This document shows, piece after piece, positions 54,474-64,000 of a stretch of DNA of 64,000 bases. The notes beneath the pieces are model-generated. The model saw only the letters and a program-made list of their open reading frames with translations. It was not told the origin of the DNA and did no database searches. Source of the stretch: Comamonas sp. BIGb0124 (GTDB taxonomy: Bacteria > Pseudomonadota > Gammaproteobacteria > Burkholderiales > Burkholderiaceae_C); contig NZ_RJVF01000016.1 of assembly GCF_003752175.1 (NCBI RefSeq), positions 62,001 to 126,000 on the forward strand. Direction: 5' to 3'. A program made the position numbers and the translations under genes. Numbering within the stretch: the stretch's first letter is position 1; each line of letters begins with the position of its first letter.

Positions 54474-55496
54474 TCAGGCGAAATGATCGAACGCGCTCCA
54501 GCCGGGTGTCGCTGACCGGCCCTGGCTGTCGAGCCAGCGCAGGCCCGGCTCGGCTTCGATGCGGCCGATGCGGGTCACGGCTGTGCCGCCGGCGCTCGCA
54601 GCGGCCGCGACGGCTGCGCGCCGATCGGCCGGGGCGGTGAAGACCAGTTCGTAGTCGTCGCCGCCGGAGGCCGCGTACGCCCAGGCCAGATCGGGCGCCA
54701 GGGCGGCCAGCGCCGGGCTCATGGCCTCGGCCAGCAGCCGCGCATCGAGCAGGGCGCCCACGCGGGATGCCTGGAGGATATGCCCCAGATCGCCCACCAG
54801 GCCGTCGCTCACGTCCGCGCAGGCGCTGGCCGTGCCGCGCAGCGCCAGGCCCAGGGCCACCCGGGGTTCCGGCCGTTCCAGGCGCTGCCGCAGGCGTGCC
54901 AGCGTCGTCTCCGGCAGGTGCACGGCGCTGGGGTCTTCGGCCGGTGACGACGACGAGGCCGGCGACGCCGCCCCGCCCGCTGCTGCATGCTGCGTGCGCA
55001 GGGCCTGCAAGGCCAGGCGGGCGTCTCCCGGCGAGCCGCTCACATACACATCGTCGCCCACGCGGGCGCCGCTGCGCAGCAGGGCCTGCCCACGGGGCAC
55101 CGCGCCCAGTACCGTCACGCACAGGTTGAGCGGCCCGCCGGTGGTGTCGCCGCCGATCAGCTCGCACCCGTGTCGGTCGGCCAGCGCCAGCAGGCCCTGC
55201 GAAAACCCGGCCAGCCAGGCTTCGTCGACACGCGGCAGCGCCAGCGCCAGCGTGAATGCGCGGGGCTCGGCACCGCAGGCCGCCAGGTCGCTGAGGTTGA
55301 CGGCCAGGGTCTTGTGGCCCAGTGCGACCGGATCGGTTCCGGCAAAGAAATGACGCCCCTCGACCAGCATGTCGCTGGAAATGGCCAGGTGCTCGCCGGG
55401 CCCCATCGCCAGCAGGGCGCAGTCGTCGCCCACACCCAGCGCGGCGCGTTGCACGGGGCGCGTGAAGAAACGTGCGATGAGGTCGAATTCACCCAT
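54474..55496 (-). CDS. thiL: Thiamine-monophosphate kinase
   Basis: A 340-residue ThiL of the PurM/AIR synthetase fold. Conserved motifs are GVGDDCALL, SSDMLVEGRHF, GHKTLAVNLSDLAACGA, IGGDTTGGPLN, ADVSDGLVGDL and SGGDDYELVFTA. It phosphorylates thiamine monophosphate to thiamine diphosphate. There is an Ala/Ser-rich insertion near residues 170-190. It is divergent in order from the Gcr-type gene only by 72 bp of shared strand (both run left), so co-transcription with that gene is possible. Confidence 0.93.
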   Translation of the reverse strand: MGEFDLIARFFTRPVQRAALGVGDDCALLAMGPGEHLAISSDMLVEGRHFFAGTDPVALGHKTLAVNLSDLAACGAEPRAFTLALALPRVDEAWLAGFSQGLLALADRHGCELIGGDTTGGPLNLCVTVLGAVPRGQALLRSGARVGDDVYVSGSPGDARLALQALRTQHAAAGGAASPASSSSPAEDPSAVHLPETTLARLRQRLERPEPRVALGLALRGTASACADVSDGLVGDLGHILQASRVGALLDARLLAEAMSPALAALAPDLAWAYAASGGDDYELVFTAPADRRAAVAAAASAGGTAVTRIGRIEAEPGLRWLDSQGRSATPGWSAFDHFA

Positions 55497-55568
55497 GTCG
55501 GCTGGCTCCTGGTGTGGGGTTTCGGATCGGTTCTGATCGGGGCGTCGGCGGCCGGTTCGCCTGCGGCC

Positions 55569-57653
55569 TCAGGTCGGGGTCGGTGGCGTGGACGGCGGTG
55601 CGGGCGGTTGGACCGGGGGCGGTGAAGCCACCGCCTTCGACGGCCACAGGAAACTCCAGGGCTTGCGCCACAGGCGGGCGCGCAGCGCACCGTAGATGCG
55701 GCGGCGCTCGAGGCCGCTGACGTTCTGCGACCGCAGGGCCAGCAGGAAGGCGAGGTAGAAACTGACCATGACGTTGAGCGGCCCCGTGATCAGCACGCCC
55801 ACGATGCACCACCAGAACACCGGCAGGTGCACGATGGACCAGCCCATCGAGGCGGCCGCCGCGGCGACCTGCCCGGTGGACAGCGTGACGTGGCGAACAT
55901 CCAGCCCCAGTCCGAAGAAGTTGGCGAAGGCCGGGATCAGGCCGAGCATGAAGCCCAACGAGATGTTGGAGGTCAGGCCCGTGATGTTGCGCCGCATGAA
56001 ATGGGCCCAGCGGTCGGCACGCGCGATGCCCACGACGCGGGTGATGCGCGGGTTGTAGCGCAGGGCCGAATCCAGCCGGTGCAGCACGAACCAGTTCTCC
56101 ACCCAGCCGCCGATGATGCTGGCTGAAAACAGCAGCACGCCCGTGAAGGCCGCAAAGAGCGCGGTCGGGCCCAGCACCGTGAGGTTCTCGAGCACATGCA
56201 CCGACTGGATGGGGTCGATCAGCGCGCGGCCGGAGCTCAGCAGCATCAGGTAGCTGATCGCCATGACGCAGGGGGCCACGAACAGCACGTTGCCCAGCAC
56301 CGCCGCCGCCTGCGAGCGCACCAGGTGGGTGACTTCGTCGACAAACGATTCCACGCCCTCCTCGCTGTTGATGTCGGCGAGCTTGGTGGCCATGGCCGGT
56401 GCCGTCATCGCGGGCTGCTTGGTGGCGATGGTCCAGTGCAGCAGGTGGATGAACACAAAGCTCAGCGCATAGTTGAGGCTGGCGTAGAAGCCGCCCCAGA
56501 AGGCCGACAGCCCCAGGCCCAGGATCACGAACTTCATGCAGGTCGTGATCGACATCAGCGCGCCGCCCGCGGCGGCCTTGCGGAACATGGCGGCGAACTG
56601 GCGGGGCGTGCGGGTGATGTACTGGCTGCCGGTCTCGGCGCTGCGTTCGGTCACCTTGGCAGCCAGCAGCGAGGAGTTGCTGCCGATCAGCGCACGGATG
56701 CTGCGCCGCTCGCGGCCGACGTGGATGAGGCGCACGAAGAAACGTGCGGCACTGGCGGCCTGCGAGGGCGAGCGCAGGCAATCCAGCAGTTCGCGGATGC
56801 GCAGCAGCCGCTCACGCAATTGCCGCAGGCGAAACACCAGGCCGACCGAGATGCCGTGCTGCTCCAGGTGTTCGTAGACGCTGTTGGCCGCCTGGCGGCA
56901 GGCGTCGAGACGGTCGCGCAGATGCTGCAGGGCCTCGTGCACCCGTGCATCGTCGCGCGGCAGGGCCAGGTAGGCGGCACGGAACGCTTCGGCATCGGCC
57001 GGCAGGGCGTGGAAGGGCCGCGCCAGTCGCGCGGGTTCGTTCATGCGCAGGCGCAGCTCGGGGGCGAAGCCCGTGGCACTGACCTGGCCGGCGCAATAGG
57101 TGATGGCGTCGAGCAGCGCGTGCTGCCAGGCGGTGGCGGCGGGCGGGGCCGCTTCGGCCGTCGCCGGGGGGCTGTAGACGGCGCCGACGCCCGGGTCGGC
57201 TGCGGGCAGCCCCGTGCCGCGCAGGTAGCCCAGCAGACGCTCGAGCAACGCCTCGTCGGCTTGACCCAGCCACTGGGCATCGAAAGCCGTGGGGCGCAGC
57301 AGCATGAACAGTTCGGAGGCGTCGGCCGTCTCGGGCGTGGCCGGCAGCAGCTTGTAGCGCAGGCGTTCACCCAGTTCGCTGAAGAAGGCGCTGCGCGGCG
57401 CAAAGCCGAAATCGGCCAGCAGCGTCGTCGTGTCGACGGTGGTCACCAGCTTTTCCCAGATCGCCGCCAGGCGCCGGGCGGCGTCGGGATGGGAACCGAG
57501 GGCATCGACCAGCATCTGCAGGCGGGCCACGGCGGCCTGCGGAGAGCGGCGGTCGCCGCGCAGCCAGTCCAGCAGTTCGATCAGCATCAGATGCCGGCTG
57601 ACCAGCGGTGCCTGCGGATCGAGCCGCTGCAAGAGAGTAGACAAAGAATTCAT
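55569..57653 (-). CDS. Gcr-type 'site-specific recombinase' membrane protein
   Basis: A 694-residue protein of the family annotated as site-specific recombinase Gcr (Pfam SpecificRecomb). The N-terminal half is helical and soluble. From about residue 360 there are at least six hydrophobic segments, including LSFVFIHLLHWTIATKQPAMTAPAMA, which I cite only as positions about 395-420 of the conserved core. The C-terminus is a basic helix and a proline/threonine tail. The family name comes from one neisserial report; the membrane topology argues against a classical DNA recombinase and no Tyr or Ser recombinase motif is seen. Real role unknown. Confidence 0.8.
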   Translation of the reverse strand: MNSLSTLLQRLDPQAPLVSRHLMLIELLDWLRGDRRSPQAAVARLQMLVDALGSHPDAARRLAAIWEKLVTTVDTTTLLADFGFAPRSAFFSELGERLRYKLLPATPETADASELFMLLRPTAFDAQWLGQADEALLERLLGYLRGTGLPAADPGVGAVYSPPATAEAAPPAATAWQHALLDAITYCAGQVSATGFAPELRLRMNEPARLARPFHALPADAEAFRAAYLALPRDDARVHEALQHLRDRLDACRQAANSVYEHLEQHGISVGLVFRLRQLRERLLRIRELLDCLRSPSQAASAARFFVRLIHVGRERRSIRALIGSNSSLLAAKVTERSAETGSQYITRTPRQFAAMFRKAAAGGALMSITTCMKFVILGLGLSAFWGGFYASLNYALSFVFIHLLHWTIATKQPAMTAPAMATKLADINSEEGVESFVDEVTHLVRSQAAAVLGNVLFVAPCVMAISYLMLLSSGRALIDPIQSVHVLENLTVLGPTALFAAFTGVLLFSASIIGGWVENWFVLHRLDSALRYNPRITRVVGIARADRWAHFMRRNITGLTSNISLGFMLGLIPAFANFFGLGLDVRHVTLSTGQVAAAAASMGWSIVHLPVFWWCIVGVLITGPLNVMVSFYLAFLLALRSQNVSGLERRRIYGALRARLWRKPWSFLWPSKAVASPPPVQPPAPPSTPPTPT

Positions 57654-57753
57654 GGAAAGCGTCCTTGCGGCGCTGGAGTCGGACAGACCGGCGGCCGGAG
57701 GGCCGGGCCAGGGTCGTGGAGGGCTGGGCGGCCGGCAGAGGCGGTGCTGCGGC

Positions 57754-58146
57754 TCAGTGCAGCACGCGCGATGCGCTGGCGTCGTCGCCGGCGTCGAGCA
57801 CGAACAGGGGAATGGCGGACTCGAAGCGCTCGCCGTTCTCGGCCACGCAGAAATAGCTGCCGCGCATGGTGCCGGTGGCCGTGCGCAGGCGGCAACCGCT
57901 GGTGTACTGGAAGGATTCGCCGGGCTGCAGCAGCGGCTGCTGGCCGATCACGCCCAGTCCCTTGACCTCTTCGGTGCGGCCGCTGGTGTCCTGAATATGC
58001 CAGTGGCGGGAGATGAGCTGGGCCGCGATGTCGCCCGTGTTGGTGATCGTGATCGTGTAAGCGAAGCTGTAGATGCCGCGTTCCGGCGCCGACTGGTCGG
58101 GCAGGTAGGCGGGTTCGGTTTCGACCTGGAATTGGTAGAGGGGCAT
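57754..58146 (-). CDS. apaG: ApaG/CorD protein
   Basis: A 130-residue ApaG domain protein with a fibronectin-like fold. Signatures are YSFAYTITITNTGD, LISRHWHIQDTSGRTEEV, GVIGQQPLLQPGESFQYTSG and MRGSYFCV. ApaG is linked to Co2+/Mg2+ resistance and in E. coli sits with diadenosine tetraphosphatase; here it is divergent from rpe, as in many betaproteobacteria. ATG 58146 gives the normal family length; longer starts are not supported. Confidence 0.92.
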   Translation of the reverse strand: MPLYQFQVETEPAYLPDQSAPERGIYSFAYTITITNTGDIAAQLISRHWHIQDTSGRTEEVKGLGVIGQQPLLQPGESFQYTSGCRLRTATGTMRGSYFCVAENGERFESAIPLFVLDAGDDASASRVLH

Positions 58147-58338
58147 GTGCGCAAGTGGCCGCAGGGCGGCCGCTGGGGCTGATCTTGGTCGGGTATTGTG
58201 CAACAGACTGCAGATCGCTGCGAGAAGATGAACGAAAGCGGCGAAAAAACAGCAATAGCCCACCGAGGGTCGGTCCTTGCGCCGCGCCGATGTCGATGCC
58301 GCGGTGTCCGCCTCGCGGGGCTGCGACAATACGGCCCC

Positions 58339-59025
58339 ATGAACCCGACCTACCGCATCGCCCCCTCCATCTTGTCGGCCGACTTCGCCCGTCTGGGCGA
58401 GGAGGTCTCCAACGTCATCGCCGCCGGCGCAGACTGGATCCATTTCGACGTGATGGACAACCATTACGTGCCCAACCTGACCTTCGGCCCGATGATCTGC
58501 CAGGCCATCAAGCCGCATGCCCGGACCCCCGACGGCCAGCCCGTGCCCATGGACGTGCACCTAATGGTCAGCCCCGTCGACGCGCTCGCCGCCGCCTTTG
58601 CCGATGCGGGTGCCGACTACATCAGCTTCCATCCCGATGCCGTCAGCCATGTGCACCGCAGCATCCAGGCCATCCGCTCCAAGGGCGTGAAGGCCGGCCT
58701 GGTGTTCAATCCGGCCGAGCCGCTGGACGTGCTCGACTGGGTCATCGACGACATCGACCTCATCCTCATCATGAGCGTCAACCCGGGCTTCGGCGGCCAG
58801 TCCTTCATCGACAGTGCGCTGCGCAAGATCGAGGACGCCAGAAAGCGCATCCTGGCCAGCGGCAAGGACATCCGCCTGGAGATCGACGGCGGCGTCAAGC
58901 CCGACAACATCGCGGCCATCGCCTCGGCCGGTGCGGACACGTTCGTCGCCGGCAGCGCGATCTTCGGCAAGCCCGACTACAAGGGCGTGATCGACCAGAT
59001 GCGCCTGCAACTGGCCGGCGTGTGA
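58339..59025 (+). CDS. rpe: Ribulose-phosphate 3-epimerase
   Basis: A 228-residue TIM-barrel enzyme interconverting ribulose and xylulose 5-phosphates. Motifs are [52 protein letters not shown] and [10 protein letters not shown], with the metal-binding His/Asp residues present. GACAAT at 58325-58330 lies 8 bp before the ATG, suggesting a nearly leaderless mRNA. gph follows after 14 bp, forming a conserved rpe-gph pair. Confidence 0.95.
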   Translation: MNPTYRIAPSILSADFARLGEEVSNVIAAGADWIHFDVMDNHYVPNLTFGPMICQAIKPHARTPDGQPVPMDVHLMVSPVDALAAAFADAGADYISFHPDAVSHVHRSIQAIRSKGVKAGLVFNPAEPLDVLDWVIDDIDLILIMSVNPGFGGQSFIDSALRKIEDARKRILASGKDIRLEIDGGVKPDNIAAIASAGADTFVAGSAIFGKPDYKGVIDQMRLQLAGV

Positions 59026-59039
59026 GCGGGAAGGGCGCC

Positions 59040-59756
59040 ATGACGACTTCCGTGCCGGCCTTCGACGCGGCGGCGATCCGCGCGGTGGCCTTCGACCTCG
59101 ACGGCACCCTGGCCGATACGCTGGGGGATTTCCATGCCGCGATTTCGGCCATGCTGGTCGAGCTCTCGCTGCCGCCCATCGCCCGCGAGACGGTATCGAA
59201 CTTCGTCGGCAAGGGCACCGAGCACCTGCTGCACAGCGTGCTGGCCTGCGTGGCGTCGTCCGCCCACCGTACCCCCGAAGACACCCAGTCTTTGTATGCC
59301 GCGGCCTGGGGCCACTACATGCGCCACTACGAGGCGCTCAACGGCCAGCACACCGCCCTGTACCCGGGCGTTCTCGAGGGGCTGGCGCGGCTGCGCGCGG
59401 CCGGACTGCCGCTGGCCTGCGTGACCAACAAGCCCGAGGGGTTTGCCCGCACCCTGCTGGCGCGCAAAGACATCGCGGACTGCTTTGCGGTCGTCGCCGG
59501 CGGCGACACCTACGAACGCAAGAAACCCGACCCCATGCCCCTGGTGGGCACTGCGCGTCTGCTCGGCGTGGCGCCGCAGGCGCTGCTCATGGTGGGCGAT
59601 TCGGTCAACGACGCGCAGGCCGCGCGGGCCGCCGGCTGCCCTGTGGTGCTGGTGCCTTACGGCTACAACCATGGCGTGCCGGTCGACGGCATCGATGCCG
59701 ATGGCGTGGTGCCCGATCTGGACACACTGGCGCAGGCGCTGCGCCCGGCCCGCTGA
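59040..59756 (+). CDS. gph: Phosphoglycolate phosphatase
   Basis: A 238-residue HAD-superfamily phosphatase. Motif I FDLDGTLADT carries the nucleophilic Asp, motif II is CVTNKPEG, motif III RKKPDPMP and motif IV MVGDSVNDAQAARAAG. It removes phosphoglycolate formed in DNA repair. It directly follows rpe, as in most proteobacteria. Its end is convergent with the TerB-like gene 30 bp away. Confidence 0.92.
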   Translation: MTTSVPAFDAAAIRAVAFDLDGTLADTLGDFHAAISAMLVELSLPPIARETVSNFVGKGTEHLLHSVLACVASSAHRTPEDTQSLYAAAWGHYMRHYEALNGQHTALYPGVLEGLARLRAAGLPLACVTNKPEGFARTLLARKDIADCFAVVAGGDTYERKKPDPMPLVGTARLLGVAPQALLMVGDSVNDAQAARAAGCPVVLVPYGYNHGVPVDGIDADGVVPDLDTLAQALRPAR

Positions 59757-59786
59757 CGGCCAGGCGGCCGCCCGCCCGGCCGGGGC

Positions 59787-60851
59787 TCAGAGCCCCTTGA
59801 CCAGGCGCATCACGCTGGACGCGTCCAGCGTGCGGGCCTGGTCCTGGATCTGCGGTGCGTACTGGCTCTGCAGCCGTGCGGCCGGTTCTTTCAGGCCGTC
59901 GAACGTCTGCTTGAGTGTGGCCGTCGTCATCTGGCGGCCGCCGGCGTAATACCGCTTGGCCAGGTGGGCCAGCGCATAGGTGGTCGCGAACGAGAAGGCC
60001 ATGCCGGTGGCTGCGCCGCCGGCCTTGCGGCCCAGGCCGCCCGCCACCTTGCCCAGCAGGCCGCCCATGAGCTTGCGGCCGAATTGCTCGAGGTACTGCG
60101 AGGTCAGGCCGACGCCGGCTGCGGTGATGAATTCCTTGATGTGGCCCTGATCGAGGTCGTGGCCATAGGCCTGCCCCACCCGGTAGACCAGCCGGATCTG
60201 CAACGGAATGATGGCCATGGTGGCCCACGATTGCGGCAGCAGTTCGAGCGCACCGGCCAGGATGGCGCCCTTGAGGATGCGGCTGTCGAGTTCGGCCTCG
60301 GGCACCAGCAGGGCACCGGTCTGCGCGGCCACGAGCGGCGGCGCGGTCTCGGCCGCGCCGGGCTGGGGCACCGGGTGGGTCAGGGGGTTTTCCGGCGGCT
60401 GGGCCGCCGGCAGCGGCAGCGCGGCCAGGGCGTCGGCCTGGCGTTCGTTCTCGGCCGCCGCCTCGGCTGCGACCTGCGCGTGGCTCGTATCCAGCCGCAG
60501 GGCATGGTGCAGGCGCTGGAGGAACGCATGTTCCTCGGGTGACTGGCTGCCGTCGGCGTCGCACACGCACACGGCCATCTCGTAAGCCAGCTGGCGCGCG
60601 CCCAGATCGTCGCCCAGCGCCTGGCAGGCCCGATCGAGGTCGACGCGCTTGAGCAGCACATCCTGATACAGGCGCGGAAGGTCGGGAATGGCGCCTTCGC
60701 CCGCCAGCGATTCGGCCAGCGTGCGGATCTGCTCGCGTTCGCCGTCGTGCTTGCGGCCATCGGCGAAAGCCGCCAGCAGGGCCAGCGTGAGGATGGCCCG
60801 GTGCTCGGAGCTGGCCGGGGCGGGAGGAGTCGGGGTGGTGGTCGTGTTCAT
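59787..60851 (-). CDS. TerB-like / DUF697 membrane-associated protein
   Basis: A 354-residue protein with an N-terminal TerB-like helical domain (about 15-135; LLAAFADGRKHDGEREQI and CDADGSQSPEEHAFL, the latter with acidic metal-binding-type residues), a Pro/Ala-rich linker (about 150-185), and a DUF697-like hydrophobic region (about 195-310; WATMAIIPLQIRLVYRVGQ and LEQFGRKLMGGLLGKVAGG). DUF697 is found in bacterial GTPases such as YcjF; no GTPase domain is fused here. The ATG at 60851 is better spaced from a GGAA than the ATG at 60860. Function unknown; envelope stress or tellurite-type responses are guesses from TerB. Confidence 0.72.
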   Translation of the reverse strand: MNTTTTPTPPAPASSEHRAILTLALLAAFADGRKHDGEREQIRTLAESLAGEGAIPDLPRLYQDVLLKRVDLDRACQALGDDLGARQLAYEMAVCVCDADGSQSPEEHAFLQRLHHALRLDTSHAQVAAEAAAENERQADALAALPLPAAQPPENPLTHPVPQPGAAETAPPLVAAQTGALLVPEAELDSRILKGAILAGALELLPQSWATMAIIPLQIRLVYRVGQAYGHDLDQGHIKEFITAAGVGLTSQYLEQFGRKLMGGLLGKVAGGLGRKAGGAATGMAFSFATTYALAHLAKRYYAGGRQMTTATLKQTFDGLKEPAARLQSQYAPQIQDQARTLDASSVMRLVKGL

Positions 60852-61227
60852 GAGTTCCATCTCGGGACGGTTGCCGTGTCATTCAAGCGGGCGGAAAGCC
60901 CGAAGTGCCTGTTGCGACCCTGCCATGCGGGGGGGGGCGATCGTGTGACAGACGACCGGCCGGCTGGCAGGGGGCGGTGGAAATTCGCTCGGGCGAGCCC
61001 CGGTTGTTGTGTGTGTATGGGGGCTGCGAGCCGCGCGCCACGCCGATGTCGAAGCAGCGCTCTTCTCCATTGTGGCGGCAGGCGGCCGCGGCGTGTGCAG
61101 GAAGAGCGGCCGTCGGCGCGACGGCTCCCCTCTAAAATCGCGTATTCGCTCGTCCAGCGTGCCCGCCAGCCGGGCCGCAGGCGGGCACAGGCCGCCGCGC
61201 CTTCTTGCCGAATACCAAAGTCCCACC
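60852..61227. other. Divergent promoter region between the TerB-like gene and metH
   Basis: A 376-bp G+C-rich non-coding stretch. A TAAAAT hexamer at 61133-61138 is a plausible -10 element of metH. I looked for a cobalamin box or an SAH-riboswitch-like core in front of metH and saw neither. Nothing else recognisable. Confidence 0.5.
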
Positions 61228-63990
<2,763 letters not shown>

Positions 63991-64000
63991 GCGGATCGGT

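Noticed and set aside
60852-61227. Cobalamin or SAH riboswitch upstream of metH
   Set aside because: No B12-box or SAH-riboswitch core could be recognised by eye; a covariance-model scan would be decisive.

Overview
The window is about 67-70% G+C and reads as a betaproteobacterial chromosome of the order Burkholderiales, probably Alcaligenaceae (Bordetella/Achromobacter/Pusillimonas-like). This rests on the gene orders ptsN-hprK and leuS-lptE-holA, a MetH lacking its homocysteine domain, and a NicR/BpsR-type regulator beside nicotinate genes. No rRNA, tRNA, insertion sequence, integrase or CRISPR array was seen.

Layout. (1) 1-21,132 is housekeeping backbone: a partial FAH-family hydrolase, a LysR regulator with a hydrolase, an MFS carrier, an aldo/keto reductase, DUF1415, a methyltransferase overlapping a flavoprotein, a KefB/C-type antiporter, a MltB-type transglycosylase, pncC, pgpA, ptsN-hprK, fur, bamE, dapB, leuS, lptE and holA. 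(2) 21,133-48,740 is a catabolic island centred on pyridine metabolism. (3) 48,750-63,990 returns to backbone: proA, trkA, trkH, gshA, thiL, a Gcr-type membrane protein, apaG, rpe, gph, a TerB/DUF697 protein and metH.

The island encodes a complete aerobic nicotinate pathway: NicA/NicB (nicotinate to 6-hydroxynicotinate), NicC (to 2,5-dihydroxypyridine), NicX (ring opening to N-formylmaleamate), NicD (to maleamate and formate), NicF (to maleate and ammonia) and NicE (to fumarate). nicC-nicA-nicB(cytochrome) and nicE-D-X-F-nicB(Mo) diverge from a 350-bp promoter region. NicB is split: a full catalytic Mo subunit sits at the end of one operon, while the tri-haem cytochrome partner carries a second, degenerate Mo-type domain that has lost the catalytic Glu. 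A NicR/BpsR-type MarR regulator lies 20 kb away next to a Liv-type ABC importer whose apparent operon ends in two molybdenum-cofactor maturation genes (xdhC, mocA). Four matching operator-like palindromes occur only in front of the ABC operon and between nicC and nicE, which suggests one regulon and makes the importer a candidate nicotinate or 6-hydroxynicotinate transporter.

The middle of the island has a second MarR regulator, a nitrate/sulfonate/NMT1-type ABC importer, an FRG-domain gene, and the most unusual item: nadC overlapping one gene that fuses PhnN (ribose-1,5-bisphosphate kinase) to a type-2 thymidine/AMP phosphorylase. Together these predict a route from nucleoside monophosphate through ribose 1,5-bisphosphate and PRPP to NaMN. 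All functions are inferred by reading the sequence; no database search was run.
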